Source: an uncultured Clostridia bacterium (lineage in GTDB: Bacteria > Bacillota > Clostridia > TANB77 > CAG-508). Taken from it: 64,000 nt of DNA. Of the stretch, positions 44,223 to 54,592 are shown one piece after another (within the stretch, counting starts at the first letter, position 1; every line of letters starts with the position of its first letter). The notes under the pieces are model-generated. The model searched no databases. It was not told the DNA's origin and saw nothing but the letters and a program-made list of their open reading frames with translations. The position numbers and the translations under genes were made by a program. The DNA is taken from assembly GCA_934122085.1 (NCBI GenBank), contig CAKOVS010000004.1, forward strand, positions 1 to 64,000, in the 5' to 3' direction.

Positions 44223-47200
44223 ATGTATTTAAAAAGACTAGAAATGCAAGGATTTAAGTCATTTGCAGATAAAACAATATTAGAATTTAGACCTGGAATA
44301 ACAGGAGTAATAGGACCAAACGGATCTGGAAAAAGTAATATATCTGATGCAATAAGATGGATACTTGGTGAGCAAAGTATGAAATCATTAAGGGGAAATA
44401 AAACACAAGACATAATATTTGCTGGAACACAAAATAGAAAATCATTAGGATTTGCAGAAGCATCATTAGTATTTGACAATACTGATGGAACACTACCAAT
44501 TGAATTTTCAGAAGTAACAATTACAAGAAAAATCTATAGAAGTGGAGAAACAGGATATTATATAAATAAAGCACCATGTAGATTAAAAGATGTTATTGAA
44601 TTATTTATGGATACAGGAATAGGGAGAGATGGATATTCAATAATTGGTCAAGGAAAAGTTGATGAAATATTAAGCAATAAATCAGAAGATAGAAGACATA
44701 TATTTGAAGAAGCAGCAGGAATAGTAAAATATAGGTCAAGAAAAGAAGAAACAGAGAAAAAGTTAGAACAAACAAAACTTAATTTATTAAGAATAAATGA
44801 TATTATAATAGAAATAGAAGGAAACTTAGAACCATTACAACTTCAATCAGATAAGGCCAAAAAATACTTAAATCTAAAAGAAGAATTAAAAAATATAGAA
44901 ATTGGACTATTTTTATATAATATTGATAAATACAAAAAAGATTTAGAAGCACTTGTTCAAGATGAAGAAATAATGAAATCAACATTAAATCAAGAAGAAG
45001 GAAAACTTGAAAAAATAAAGATTCTCAAAGAAGAATTAAAAGATGAGATTGATGAAATAACAATTAAAATTGAAGAAATGCAAAATATTGGATTTGAAAG
45101 TCAAAAACAAATAGAACAATGTAATTCTAATATTAATGTAGCAGAAGCAAAAATTCAAAATAATAAAGAAATTGCAGAAAGAAATAAAATAGAAATATCT
45201 GAATTACAAGAGAAAATCGCTAGTTTAAAAAATGATATAGAACAAAAAGAATCAAAGAAAAGCAATTTAAAAGAAAATAAAGCAAAATTTGAAAATGAAT
45301 TAAAAGAAAAAGAAGAAGAATTAGCAAAATTAACTGCAAAATTAAGTTCAAAAGAACTTGAAATGGAAGAAATCAAAAAGACTATAGAAAAAAATACAAA
45401 TAGAAAATATGAATTACAAGCAGAAATAAGTAAAAAACAAGCTAATATAGAGAATTTTGAAAAAAGAAAAAGTCAATTAAATCAAGAAATATCATCACAA
45501 ACATTTGAAATAGATAGAATTAGAATAAAAAAAGAAGACATTGCCAAAGAATTTAATGAGACAGAATCAAATAGAAATAATATTTTGAAAAAGCTTGAAG
45601 AAATAAGAAAACAAAAAAATGAAATTACAACAAAAATTAAAGAGTTCGAAATTCAAATTGCTAATTTAACAAATGAAATGAGAATGAAAACATCAAGATA
45701 TAATTTTCTTGTAGAAACAGAAAAGGAAAAAGAAGGTTATACCAAAAGTGTAAAATCATTATTGATAGATTGTGAAAAAACAAAAGAACTTGGAAAAGGT
45801 ATGCATGGTGTTTTAGCAAATATTATAGATGTGCCAAAAGAATATCAAACAGCAATTGAAATGTGTTTAGGAGCAAGCTTACAAAATATTGTTACAGAAA
45901 CAGAAGAAGATGCAAAAAAACTAATTGAACATTTGAGAACAAATAATTTAGGAAGAGCATCATTCTTGCCAATTACGTCTGTAAAAGGAAAAAAATTAGA
46001 TAATATAAAAGGAAAAAAAGATGGAGTAATAGGTATTGCTTGTGATTTAATAAAATTTGATAAAAAATATGAGCAAATTGTATTAAATTTATTAGGAAGA
46101 ACAGTTATTGTTGACAATATGCAAAATGCAATAAAACTTTCAAAAGAAAATAATTATTCATTCAGAATAATTACATTAGAAGGTGATGTAATAAATCCAT
46201 CTGGAGCAATAACAGGTGGATCAGTAGCTAAAAAAACAGTTAATATTTTAGGCAGAAGTAAAGAAATTGAAGAATTAAATGAACAAATTACTGAAATAAA
46301 AGAAAAAATTTCTAAATTAGAGAAATCAAAAGAAGAATATGAAAATTCATCAGAAAATGTATTAGAAGAGGCAGAAAATTTAGAAAAACAATTACAAGAA
46401 ATTGAAATTTCTTATGCAACAGAAAAACAAAGAGTTGAGTCAATTGATGAAAATATTCAAACAATAAGAGATAGAATAAATAAGCAAAAAGAAGAGATTT
46501 CAAAATCAGAAGAAAATAAAAAAGAATTGTTAAATTCAAAAGAATTAGATGAACAAGAAATGGCTAAAATTTCTAAAGAAAATGAAGAAAAACAAGCAAT
46601 TATAGATGAATTTGCAAGCTCAAACAAAGATAGTCAAACATATATAGATAACTTAAATGAAGATATTACAGATTTAAAAATATCTGTATCATCATTTAAT
46701 GAAAGTGAAATGTCAATTCAAGAAATGTCAGAAGTGATTAATAAAGAAATTGAAACACATACAAAAAATGTTGAAATCAAGAAAGCTCAAATTGAAAAAG
46801 ATGAAAAAGAAAATATTGAACTTGAAAAACAAATAGAAGAAACTAAAAAACAAATAGAAGAAATCAAATCTCAAGTTTCTAATAGTGGTGAAAATATCGA
46901 AAAATTGAAAAAAGATAGAATTGCTAAAAATGAAAAATTAACTAAAAAAGAAGACGAACAAACTGATCAATTTAAGGTAATAGAGGACTTAAAAGCACAA
47001 GTTACAAAATTAGAAGTTAAGAAAACAAAAATAGAAGAAGATATTACAGAAATTATAAATAAGATGTGGGAAGAATATGAATTAACTCCTAATAATGTAG
47101 GAAATTATCCAATGCCAGAAAATGTACAATTAACTCAAAGAAAAGTTAATAATTTGCGTACAGATATAAGAGAATTAGGTAGTGTAAATGTTGATTCTAT

Positions 47201-47774
47201 TGAAGAATACAAGAATTTAAAACAAAGATATGATTTTATGTGTGAACAAAGATTAGATTTAGAAAGTACAATGGCAAAACTTAATAAAGTAATTGCTGAA
47301 ATGCTAGATGTTATGAAAACACAGTTTAAAGAAAAATTTGAAATTATTAATAAAAACTTTGGAGAAGTATTCAAAGAATTATTTGGTGGAGGAATGGCAG
47401 AAGTATCATTAACAGATGAAAATAATATTCTTGAAAGTGGAATAGAAATAAATGTACAACCACCAGGAAAGAAACTTCAAAGTATGACATTACTTTCAGG
47501 TGGAGAAAGAGCATTTACAGCTATTGCATTATTGTTTGCAATATTAAAAATAAATCCAGCACCATTTTGTGTACTTGATGAAATTGAAGCAGCGCTAGAT
47601 GATGTTAATGTTTATAGATATGCTGAATATTTAAAGAAATTTGCTAAAGATACTCAATTTTTAGTAATTACACATAGAAAAGGAACAATGGAAGCAGCAG
47701 ATACTATTTATGGTGTTACAATGGAAGAAAAGGGTATTTCAAAATTGTTATCAATGAAATTAAAAGAGGTATAG
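44223..47774 (+). CDS. smc: Chromosome segregation protein SMC
   Basis: 1183-aa condensin ATPase. N-terminal head with Walker A GPNGSGKSN and the LGEQSMKSLRG segment, two long coiled coils (about 165-500 and 670-1000), hinge domain around 510-655 with the YKTAI-like YQTAIEMCLGA start, and C-terminal head with LSGGERAFTAIAL signature and Walker B FCVLDEIEAALDD. Start ATG 44223 (MYLKRLEMQGFKSFADKT) follows AAAGGTGAAAAAAAC and the promoter at 44157. The usual rnc and ftsY neighbours are absent. Confidence 0.97.
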   Translation: MYLKRLEMQGFKSFADKTILEFRPGITGVIGPNGSGKSNISDAIRWILGEQSMKSLRGNKTQDIIFAGTQNRKSLGFAEASLVFDNTDGTLPIEFSEVTITRKIYRSGETGYYINKAPCRLKDVIELFMDTGIGRDGYSIIGQGKVDEILSNKSEDRRHIFEEAAGIVKYRSRKEETEKKLEQTKLNLLRINDIIIEIEGNLEPLQLQSDKAKKYLNLKEELKNIEIGLFLYNIDKYKKDLEALVQDEEIMKSTLNQEEGKLEKIKILKEELKDEIDEITIKIEEMQNIGFESQKQIEQCNSNINVAEAKIQNNKEIAERNKIEISELQEKIASLKNDIEQKESKKSNLKENKAKFENELKEKEEELAKLTAKLSSKELEMEEIKKTIEKNTNRKYELQAEISKKQANIENFEKRKSQLNQEISSQTFEIDRIRIKKEDIAKEFNETESNRNNILKKLEEIRKQKNEITTKIKEFEIQIANLTNEMRMKTSRYNFLVETEKEKEGYTKSVKSLLIDCEKTKELGKGMHGVLANIIDVPKEYQTAIEMCLGASLQNIVTETEEDAKKLIEHLRTNNLGRASFLPITSVKGKKLDNIKGKKDGVIGIACDLIKFDKKYEQIVLNLLGRTVIVDNMQNAIKLSKENNYSFRIITLEGDVINPSGAITGGSVAKKTVNILGRSKEIEELNEQITEIKEKISKLEKSKEEYENSSENVLEEAENLEKQLQEIEISYATEKQRVESIDENIQTIRDRINKQKEEISKSEENKKELLNSKELDEQEMAKISKENEEKQAIIDEFASSNKDSQTYIDNLNEDITDLKISVSSFNESEMSIQEMSEVINKEIETHTKNVEIKKAQIEKDEKENIELEKQIEETKKQIEEIKSQVSNSGENIEKLKKDRIAKNEKLTKKEDEQTDQFKVIEDLKAQVTKLEVKKTKIEEDITEIINKMWEEYELTPNNVGNYPMPENVQLTQRKVNNLRTDIRELGSVNVDSIEEYKNLKQRYDFMCEQRLDLESTMAKLNKVIAEMLDVMKTQFKEKFEIINKNFGEVFKELFGGGMAEVSLTDENNILESGIEINVQPPGKKLQSMTLLSGGERAFTAIALLFAILKINPAPFCVLDEIEAALDDVNVYRYAEYLKKFAKDTQFLVITHRKGTMEAADTIYGVTMEEKGISKLLSMKLKEV

Positions 47775-47809
47775 GAAAAAGTTTGGAAAAAACAAAGGAG
47801 GAGTTTGAA

Positions 47810-48967
47810 ATGAAAAAAGAAAGAATAAAAGGTGTTACTCTAATAGCACTAGCTGTAACAATAATAGTAATGCTTATATTAGCAGGAGTAACAATAGTAG
47901 CTTTAAACGGAGAAAACGGAATAATAACACAAGCACGAAAATCTAAAAACAAAAAAATAGCAGGAGATATTAAAGAAACAATAAATAATGAAATTGCTTT
48001 AATAACTTTAGAAGAACAAACAGAAATAAAAGAACTTACTATACAAGAGAAAAAAGAACGAATAATTGAATCATTGAAAAAAAACGGATTTGATCTTGAA
48101 AATAGTAAAACAGTTAAATTAAATAATTCAAAAACATTAATCATAATAGATACAGACAATGTAATTTCTTTATTAAATGGAAATGATGCAATAAAAGCAG
48201 AAGATGGATTATGGGATTGGGTTGCTACTGATATTGAAAATAAAGAAGTTGGAATATGTGGATATAATGGAGAAGAAGAAAATATAACTATTCCTGAATA
48301 TATAAAATATAAAAATGAAATATATACAATAACATCATTGAAAAATTGTTCTGGTGGACATGATACATTTAAGTTAAGATCAACTAATACCCCAGGTGAT
48401 CATAAGCTAAAATCAAATAAAAAAATAAAAAGTGTAAAAATGTTAGAAAATATTATTTTAATAGATGGGGGAGAATTTTTAAATAATAATGTAATTGAAA
48501 ATATAGAAATGTCAGATAATATGCAAAGTTTTCATAGTGGCGCATCTTTTTTTGGATGTACAAAATTAAAAACATGTAAATTATCAGAAGCATTAAAAAT
48601 AATACCTAATAACTTATTTCAAAAGTGTACATTATTGGAAGAAGTAAACATACCAGAAGGTGTTACAGAAATAGGAGCATATGCTTTTTCAGACGTAAAA
48701 TCAATGGAAAAGGTAGTCATTCCTTCAAGTGTTACAAAAATTGATAAAGGAGCATTTTCTAATATGGAATTAAAAGAACTTGTAATAGAAGAAGGTCTTG
48801 AAGAAGTTGGAGAAATGGCATTTTCTAATGCAACAACAGTTAATGTTGATTTGCATTTGCCAAGCACATTAAAACTTGAGAAAATAGGAAAAAATGCATT
48901 TTGGGGATTTGGAAAAAAAGTATACTTATCAGATGGAACACAAGTATCAACAAAATGGGTTAATTAG
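47810..48967 (+). CDS. Pilin-type N-terminus fused to BspA-like leucine-rich repeats
   Basis: 385 aa. Residues 6-30 are a prepilin-like module (KGVTLIALAVTIIVMLILAG) in which the position-5 Glu of true pilins is Ala. Residues about 150-380 contain LRR_5/BspA-type repeats (EGVTEIGAYAFSD, SSVTKIDKGAFSN, EGLEEVGEMAFSN). Such repeats occur in surface adhesins. The module is nearly identical to that of the protein at 61663, so both use the same export or assembly route. AGGAGGAGTTTGAA precedes ATG 47810. Follows smc by 35 bases. Confidence 0.8.
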   Translation: MKKERIKGVTLIALAVTIIVMLILAGVTIVALNGENGIITQARKSKNKKIAGDIKETINNEIALITLEEQTEIKELTIQEKKERIIESLKKNGFDLENSKTVKLNNSKTLIIIDTDNVISLLNGNDAIKAEDGLWDWVATDIENKEVGICGYNGEEENITIPEYIKYKNEIYTITSLKNCSGGHDTFKLRSTNTPGDHKLKSNKKIKSVKMLENIILIDGGEFLNNNVIENIEMSDNMQSFHSGASFFGCTKLKTCKLSEALKIIPNNLFQKCTLLEEVNIPEGVTEIGAYAFSDVKSMEKVVIPSSVTKIDKGAFSNMELKELVIEEGLEEVGEMAFSNATTVNVDLHLPSTLKLEKIGKNAFWGFGKKVYLSDGTQVSTKWVN

Positions 48968-48973
48968 ATTTTT

Positions 48974-50582
48974 ATGAATAGGGGAGAAATGAAAAAAAGT
49001 AAGAATATAATTATTTTTTTGATAATATTTTCTATTATATTATTAGGAATATTTTTTATAAAAAAGCAAAAAAATGGAAAAGATGAATTAAATGTTCAGA
49101 TTGATTTAGGAAAAGAAAGTAAAAAAATAAGTCAATATATATATGGAATAAACCAAGGTGGAGATTTGGATAAAGTAAAAGTAATTTCAGCAAGAGAGGG
49201 CGGAAATAGAAGAAGCACATATAATTGGGAAAATAATTATTCTAATGCTGGAAGTGATTGGAAAAATAGTTCAGATACATATTTAACTAATTCTACAATT
49301 CCTGGTGCTGATACACTTGAATTTATAAAAGAAGCAAATAATCATAATATTGAATACAAAGTTGCTACATTACAAATGCTGGGATATGTTTCAGCTGATA
49401 AAAATGGAATAGTATCAGCTAGTGAAAAAGCCCCTTCTAAAAGATGGTGTAAAGCTGAATTTAGAAAAAAAGGAAGTTTGTCTTTAAAACCAGATTTAAC
49501 AGATGGGGTTGTGTATATGGATGAATACTTGAATTATCTTATAAAAAAATTAGGTGATTCAACTACAAGTACTGGAATACAAGGATATTCACTAGATAAT
49601 GAACCAGCTTTATGGAGCTATACTCATTCTTTAGCACATCCAGAAAAGACAACAATGACAGAATTAATTTCAAAATCAATAGAACTTTCAAAAGTTATAA
49701 AAGAATTGGATTCTAATGCTGATGTATTTGGACCAGCATTATTTGGAACAACAGCATATTCTAGATTAGCACTAGAAAAAGATACAGAGCAATACAAAGA
49801 GTGGGAAAATTTAAAACAACAAAATGGATATAATTGGTTTGTTGATTATTATTTAGATGAAATGAGTAAAGCAAGTAAAAGTGCAGGAAAAAGACTACTT
49901 GATTATTTTGACATTCATTATTATTCAGAAGCATGTGATACACCTGAAAAACTATTACAAGCATCAAGAACATTGTATGATTCTACATTTATTGAAGACA
50001 GTTATGTTGGAAAATGGTATTCGAATGAATTGCCATATCTTCCTAAAATACATGAATCAATTGAAAAATACTTTCCTGGAACAAAAATTGCAATTACAGA
50101 ATATGGTTTTAGAGGAAAACGGAAATACAATATATGAAGGGATAGCTGAAGTTCAATATTTAGCTACATTTGCAAAATATGGTGTTGGATTAGCTACAGC
50201 ATATTGGGATAAAGAATGTGATTATTTATATTCTGCAATAAATATGTATACAAATTGCAGAACACATGGAAATGTTGGAGAAAATTTAATTGAAACAGTT
50301 TCAAGTGACAATTCTAAGGTATGTTCATTTGCTGCAAAAGATGATTCAGACAAAACATTAAATATTATTCTTACAAATAATAATATGAATGAAGATGTAA
50401 AGATTAATATAGAATTGAAGAAAAATAATAAAAAATATAAAAAAGTAACAATTTATGGAATAACTTCAGAGAGTTCTGAAATAGTAGAGATAGATAGTAG
50501 TAAGTTGAGGAAAATTAATAATAATAAATATACAATAGAAATGCCACCTGTATCAGCATATAGAATTGTTTTAGAAAAGTAA
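48974..50582 (+). CDS. GH44-like membrane-anchored glycoside hydrolase, read through CGGA
   Basis: The triplet frame ends at 50137 shortly after a catalytic-strand motif (AITEYGFRGK); the remainder of the enzyme lies in the +1 frame. Reading CGGA at 50120-50123 (codon 383) as Gly yields a 535-aa protein: N-terminal transmembrane helix (about 10-27), YNWENNYSNAGSDW near residue 90, acid/base candidate in SLDNEPALW, nucleophile Glu in ITEYGF, and a C-terminal beta domain. After the site the sequence continues NTIYEGIAEVQYLATFAKYG, as expected for the strand after the GH44 nucleophile. Start 48974 or 48989. Confidence 0.8.
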
Positions 50583-50610
50583 AAGAGACTTCATAAGAGG
50601 TCTCTTTTTT
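50582..50610. terminator. Terminator after the GH44-like gene
   Basis: AAAGAGAC and GTCTCTTT stem followed by a T-run, immediately after the stop codon. Confidence 0.8.
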
Positions 50611-50738
50611 ATATACTAGGAAAGTTCTCTGAACTTCCTAGTATATAAAAGCTACAATCGCTAGCCCTTTGAGATTTTCTCCTTTTAGTCGAAAACTCAA
50701 ATCGGGCGAGAACAAAGGGCGACTGCGTCGCTTTGTTC
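50611..50738. repeat. Hairpin repeat, variant with three stems
   Basis: Hairpin 1 ATACTAGGAAGTTC-type arms (50611-50647) matches the TAGTAGGAAAGTT repeat; hairpin 2 is GCCCTTTGAGATTTTC with GAAAACTCAAATCGGGC (50662-50707); hairpin 3 is ACAAAGGGCGAC with GTCGCTTTGT (50711-50737). It fills the gap between convergent genes. Confidence 0.6.
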
Positions 50739-51284
50739 TTATAATCTTATTAAACCAATTAAAATCAAAACAATTCCAGAAAATATTGCTAAACATTTAT
50801 CTGAAAGTTTAATTCTTTTACTAGCATAATATGCAATAATATTACCGCAATTTATAAATATAGTATGAAATAATGCAGCAAAAAGTGGATAAACAAATCC
50901 AGTTATACCAATTATTCCACAGCTAAGTCCAACACAACTGGCATCAGTTGAAACTGCTAATGCTAATAAAATAGCCTCATTTTTATCAATAGAATTTGAA
51001 TGATCTAAATCATAATCTTCTGTATTTTTATTAAAACTTTTATAAATAGAATATATTCCAAGAAAGATTAAGAGAACAGAGCCAATAATGGTTGCAACAG
51101 ATGGTGAAAATAATCTTGAAATATGTTTACCAAGAAAAATTGCAAATGATGTTGAAACAAATGCAATTGAGAAAACAATTAAATTGCTAATTTTAGTAAT
51201 TCTAGAGTGCTTTATACCATATGTAATTCCAAGTGTTAAAGCATCTATACTAACAGATATAGCAAGTAATATACAACTTATCAT
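50739..51284 (-). CDS. ytaF: YtaF-like membrane protein (MntP superfamily), copy 1
   Basis: 181-aa, six-helix membrane protein with two inverted repeats carrying the paired signatures ISVSIDALTLGITYG and LAVSTDASCVGLSCG, acidic positions typical of MntP manganese exporters and of sporulation protein YtaF. ATG 51284 with AAAGGATTC upstream is preferred over the TTG at 51308. A paralogue lies 81 bases away. Metal transport during sporulation is an inference. Confidence 0.8.
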   Translation of the reverse strand: MISCILLAISVSIDALTLGITYGIKHSRITKISNLIVFSIAFVSTSFAIFLGKHISRLFSPSVATIIGSVLLIFLGIYSIYKSFNKNTEDYDLDHSNSIDKNEAILLALAVSTDASCVGLSCGIIGITGFVYPLFAALFHTIFINCGNIIAYYASKRIKLSDKCLAIFSGIVLILIGLIRL

Positions 51285-51365
51285 AAAAAATAGAATCCTT
51301 TCTGACAATCAAATTGATAGTCTATCTTATATAATAATATGTATAATCAGAGGAAATGTGACAAA

Positions 51366-51920
51366 TTAAAACAAAATTTTTAATGTACCTAATAAAATAA
51401 GAGCAAAAGATGATATATAAGAAAGTATAGTGTCTGAAATATTAAATTTTGACAATAATAAATTAGCAATATTTGTACTACAATTAATAAAAAATAGTTG
51501 GAATACAGAAACAAAAATAGGCAATAAAAGGTCATTGAAGCCAATTATTCCACTTCCAAGGCCTACACAAAATGAGTCAATAGATAAAGCCAATCCTAAA
51601 AAAATAGCTTCTTTTTTATCAATTTCATTTGAATTGTTGAAATCATAATTAGAAGATTTGTTTGAAATGTTTTTGTAAATTCCATAAAATCCTAAAAGCA
51701 TTAAAAAGGCTGAACCAAGTAACACAGAAAATTTTTCTGATAATATGGAAGAGATAGTATTTCCAATGATTATAGAAATACTTGTTACTATAAATGAAAT
51801 AATAAATAATATAAAATTGCTTGTTTTTGAAATCTTTGTATGTTTGATTCCATAAGAAATTCCAATTCCAAGAGAATCTATACTTACTGAAAGAGCCAAT
51901 AAAATACAATTTAATAACAT
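51366..51920 (-). CDS. ytaF: YtaF-like membrane protein (MntP superfamily), copy 2
   Basis: 184 aa, same fold as the gene at 50739: LSVSIDSLGIGISYGIKHT and LALSIDSFCVGLGSG, with the central hydrophilic loop SNEIDKKEA conserved between the copies. Clear tandem duplication; it is upstream, and probably cotranscribed. GGAGATATTTTT precedes the ATG. Confidence 0.8.
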   Translation of the reverse strand: MLLNCILLALSVSIDSLGIGISYGIKHTKISKTSNFILFIISFIVTSISIIIGNTISSILSEKFSVLLGSAFLMLLGFYGIYKNISNKSSNYDFNNSNEIDKKEAIFLGLALSIDSFCVGLGSGIIGFNDLLLPIFVSVFQLFFINCSTNIANLLLSKFNISDTILSYISSFALILLGTLKILF

Positions 51921-52010
51921 AAAAATATCTCCAATCTAAAAATATCTTTATGATATAATATGTAAACTTGGCGATGAAAGTTCTTTTTACGTATTATGTT
52001 ATGTACAAAA

Positions 52011-52031
52011 AAAGCATCAAAATGATGCTTT
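52011..52031 (-). terminator. Terminator of the COG2426 gene
   Basis: AAAGCATCA and TGATGCTTT stem; on the minus strand it is followed by a T-run. Confidence 0.75.
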
Positions 52032-52040
52032 AAAATAAGT

Positions 52041-52604
52041 TTATTTTTTAGATTTTTTCTTAATTATGACAGAAGCAATAATTATTATTAAAATAACAGC
52101 TATAATAGCAATAACTCCAGCCCATCCTAAAATAGCTACAATTTTACTTCCTAAAGACATTATAATTCCTGCAAGTATAACACCAAGTGCAACAGCAGTT
52201 ATACTTGTTTTAAAATCAAGTTTCAAAAAACTTGCTGCAAGAGTTCCAGTCCAAGCACCTGTTCCAGGTAAAGGAACACCAACAAATAAAAGTAAAGCCC
52301 AGAATATTCCACTATTACCAGCAGAAGCTTTTAATTTTTCTCCACCTTTTTCGCCTTTTTCTAAACACCAAGTGAAAAATTTACCTATAAACTTTTTATC
52401 TTTTCCCCATTCAAGTACTTTTCTTGCAAATAAATAAATGATTGGAACAGGTAGCATATTTCCTATTATTGCTATTGGATAATATAATGCTATACTCAAT
52501 TTTAAACTTTCAGCAATAGGAATAGCACCTCTTAATTCTACAATTGGTACCATTGATATGAAAAAAACTATTAAATATTTTATAACTATTGGTAAACTTG
52601 CCAT
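52041..52604 (-). CDS. COG2426 putative small multidrug export protein
   Basis: 187-aa membrane protein with four or more helices: MVPIVELRGAIPIA near residue 18, the GVPLPGTGAWTGTLAA loop near 108 and a basic C-terminus (IIKKKSKK). These are the hallmarks of the COG2426 small multidrug export family, whose substrate is not established. Start ATG 52604 follows AAAGGAGAATTTATA; the frame is open to 52637. Monocistronic. Confidence 0.85.
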   Translation of the reverse strand: MASLPIVIKYLIVFFISMVPIVELRGAIPIAESLKLSIALYYPIAIIGNMLPVPIIYLFARKVLEWGKDKKFIGKFFTWCLEKGEKGGEKLKASAGNSGIFWALLLFVGVPLPGTGAWTGTLAASFLKLDFKTSITAVALGVILAGIIMSLGSKIVAILGWAGVIAIIAVILIIIIASVIIKKKSKK

Positions 52605-52699
52605 TATAAATTCTCCTTTGTTAATATATATATACATTACTAATGTTTAATACTATATAATTTTACTATAAATAAATAAAAAGTCAATAAAATTTTTGT

Positions 52700-54022
52700 T
52701 TAATTTGAATTTTTCAATATATGTAATAATTTAAGTCCACTAAGAGTAAAATCAATAACTTCACTAATAAAAATAGAAATAATATATCCACTAAAGCCAA
52801 GCATTGGAACAAAAAAATAAATAAAACCAATACTAATAATACAATCAATAACATTAATAGCCATAACACTAACTTGAGCATCTAAGCCTTTTAAAATACC
52901 ATCAATAACAATATCAAGATACATTATGATAATTAAAGGTGAAAGAATACGTAAATATTTAGCAATTTCAATTTTTTTATAAATAGCAATGCTCAAGAAA
53001 TTTGAACAAGTAAATATAAAAATAGTAATAAATATTGCAAAAATAAGAGTAAAACTTAAAATGAAAATAGAAATATTCTTAATTTTTGCATTATTTTTTT
53101 CAACATATAATCTTGAAAATTCAGGTACTAATAAACTACTAATACTTGTAACAAGTATTACAGGAAACATTATAATAGGCATAGCCATACCATTTACAAT
53201 TCCATAAGAAACCAAACTATTTGATGAATTCATGCCACTTCGTTGTAGACTAGAGGGAATTATTAGCTGTTTAAAAGTAGAGAGTCCAGAACGTAAATAA
53301 GATGTAAGAGCAACAGGAATAGTAATTCTCAAAATTCTTTTAGTATATGAATCAATATCTTTATATCTAGATTCAAGCAAATTTTTTCTTTTATCATATT
53401 TATAAAAAATGTATAAAGCGAAAAATGAAAGTACTTCAGAAATTACATCAGCTAAAATTAAAGAGTAACAAGCATAATCAATACCTTTAGGCATAATTAA
53501 ACTAAGTAAAAATGCAGTACAAACAATTTTAACGAATTCTTCAAAAAACTTAGAAAGAGCATTTTTATAAACTCTTCTTACAGCTGTAAAATATCCATTT
53601 ATGGCAGAAGACATAGCAATAAAAGGTAAGGCAATACAAATTAAATAAATAACATTTTTACTAACTCTGTTATGTAGACATTTTAAGGTAATAAAATCAG
53701 CAAAAATAAAAAAAATCAAGCTAGCACAACAACCAAAAATAAGACTAAGAAATATACATCTACTAGCAGCTTTTTTACTACCTAATTCATTATTTGCGGC
53801 TAATTCTTCAGAGACTATTCGAGTTGAAGCAATATTAATACCAGCAGAAGCAAGAGTTATACCAAATAGATAAACAGACATTACTAATGAAAAAACTCCA
53901 ACAGCTTCTTCACCAATTGTATTTGAAATATATACACTAAAAAATGTAGCAATAACTTGTAAAATAACTGAACTAAATAATAAAATTAAAGTGTTAAAAA
54001 TAAAAATTTTAAGTTTTTTCAT
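52700..54022 (-). CDS. spoVB: SpoVB-like polysaccharide flippase (MVF/MATE superfamily)
   Basis: 440 aa with about 12-14 hydrophobic helices. The N-terminus (SNTIGEEAVGVFSLVMSVY) and the SAINGYFTAVRRVYKNAL region match the stage V sporulation protein B / MurJ-like lipid flippases that move peptidoglycan precursors for the spore cortex. Divergent from the small membrane gene and spoVM on the other strand. The precise subfamily (SpoVB, YkvU or MurJ) cannot be settled by eye. Confidence 0.8.
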   Translation of the reverse strand: MKKLKIFIFNTLILLFSSVILQVIATFFSVYISNTIGEEAVGVFSLVMSVYLFGITLASAGINIASTRIVSEELAANNELGSKKAASRCIFLSLIFGCCASLIFFIFADFITLKCLHNRVSKNVIYLICIALPFIAMSSAINGYFTAVRRVYKNALSKFFEEFVKIVCTAFLLSLIMPKGIDYACYSLILADVISEVLSFFALYIFYKYDKRKNLLESRYKDIDSYTKRILRITIPVALTSYLRSGLSTFKQLIIPSSLQRSGMNSSNSLVSYGIVNGMAMPIIMFPVILVTSISSLLVPEFSRLYVEKNNAKIKNISIFILSFTLIFAIFITIFIFTCSNFLSIAIYKKIEIAKYLRILSPLIIIMYLDIVIDGILKGLDAQVSVMAINVIDCIISIGFIYFFVPMLGFSGYIISIFISEVIDFTLSGLKLLHILKNSN

Positions 54023-54145
54023 ACATAATAACCTTTCGATTTAATAATATTATAATAGGTTTAATAATATGAATTGAAATTACATAATAAATCACAAAAT
54101 TAAATAAGATTAATATAATATATAAATAAGTTGGAGGAAATCATA

Positions 54146-54292
54146 ATGAAAATCTTAAAAAAGACATTTGGAGTATGTTTATTAGGTTTAGGAATAGGAA
54201 TCTTACTAGTATTATTCCTTCCAATTACAGGATGGTTATTTTTAATAGGGGTGATAGTAATATTAGTGGGAATATTATGGTTACTCTGCTAA
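54146..54292 (+). CDS. Small two-helix membrane protein
   Basis: 48 aa: MKILKKTFGVCLLGLGIGIL followed by a second hydrophobic segment (LFLIGVIVILVGILWLL). Clean start with GGAGGAAATCATA. Two short helices separated by a PITG turn. It lies 21 bases before spoVM with a ribosome binding site of its own, so it is probably cotranscribed and may act in spore coat or membrane morphogenesis; that is inference. Confidence 0.7.
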   Translation: MKILKKTFGVCLLGLGIGILLVLFLPITGWLFLIGVIVILVGILWLLC

Positions 54293-54313
54293 AAGCTTAA
54301 GAAGGAGGTACAT

Positions 54314-54388
54314 ATGACTATTGTAGTAAAAAAAGTCCCAAAATGCTTAAGAGGAATTGTAAAATTTTTATTCGGAATAAAAGAATAA
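54314..54388 (+). CDS. spoVM: SpoVM-like amphipathic peptide
   Basis: 24 aa: MTIVVKKVPKCLRGIVKFLF followed by GIKE. Pro9, the basic amphipathic helix and the GI(V/L)(R/K)xxxG core match SpoVM, the curvature-sensing peptide that anchors SpoIVA on the forespore surface. AAGAAGGAGGTACAT precedes the ATG. The terminator 29 bases downstream supports a complete gene. Too short for standard gene callers. Confidence 0.85.
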   Translation: MTIVVKKVPKCLRGIVKFLFGIKE

Positions 54389-54416
54389 AAGAATAATTGA
54401 ATAAAAAATAAAAAAT

Positions 54417-54450
54417 GGTACTGACCTTGAAGAAAGGTAGTGCCTTTTTT
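54417..54450 (+). terminator. Terminator after spoVM
   Basis: GGTACTGACCTT and AAAGGTAGTGCC pair with one bulge, then TTTTTT. Its right arm and T-run (GGTAGTGCC) closely resemble those of the terminator at 57968. Confidence 0.8.
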
Positions 54451-54592
54451 ACTTGAACAAATGATAACTATATTGCATTGTTCTTGGGTAAAGTTGGATA
54501 TATCTTTTTGAGCTAATAGTATTGAAATTTTCATTTTATATTGTTATACTATAAACGTATAAAAAGATTAAGATGAAAAGAAAGGGAGAAAA

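Noticed and set aside
49881..50582. Separate gene beginning at 49881
   Set aside because: Its first 80 codons overlap the GH44 frame and have no ribosome binding site; the true continuation starts after CGGA at 50124.
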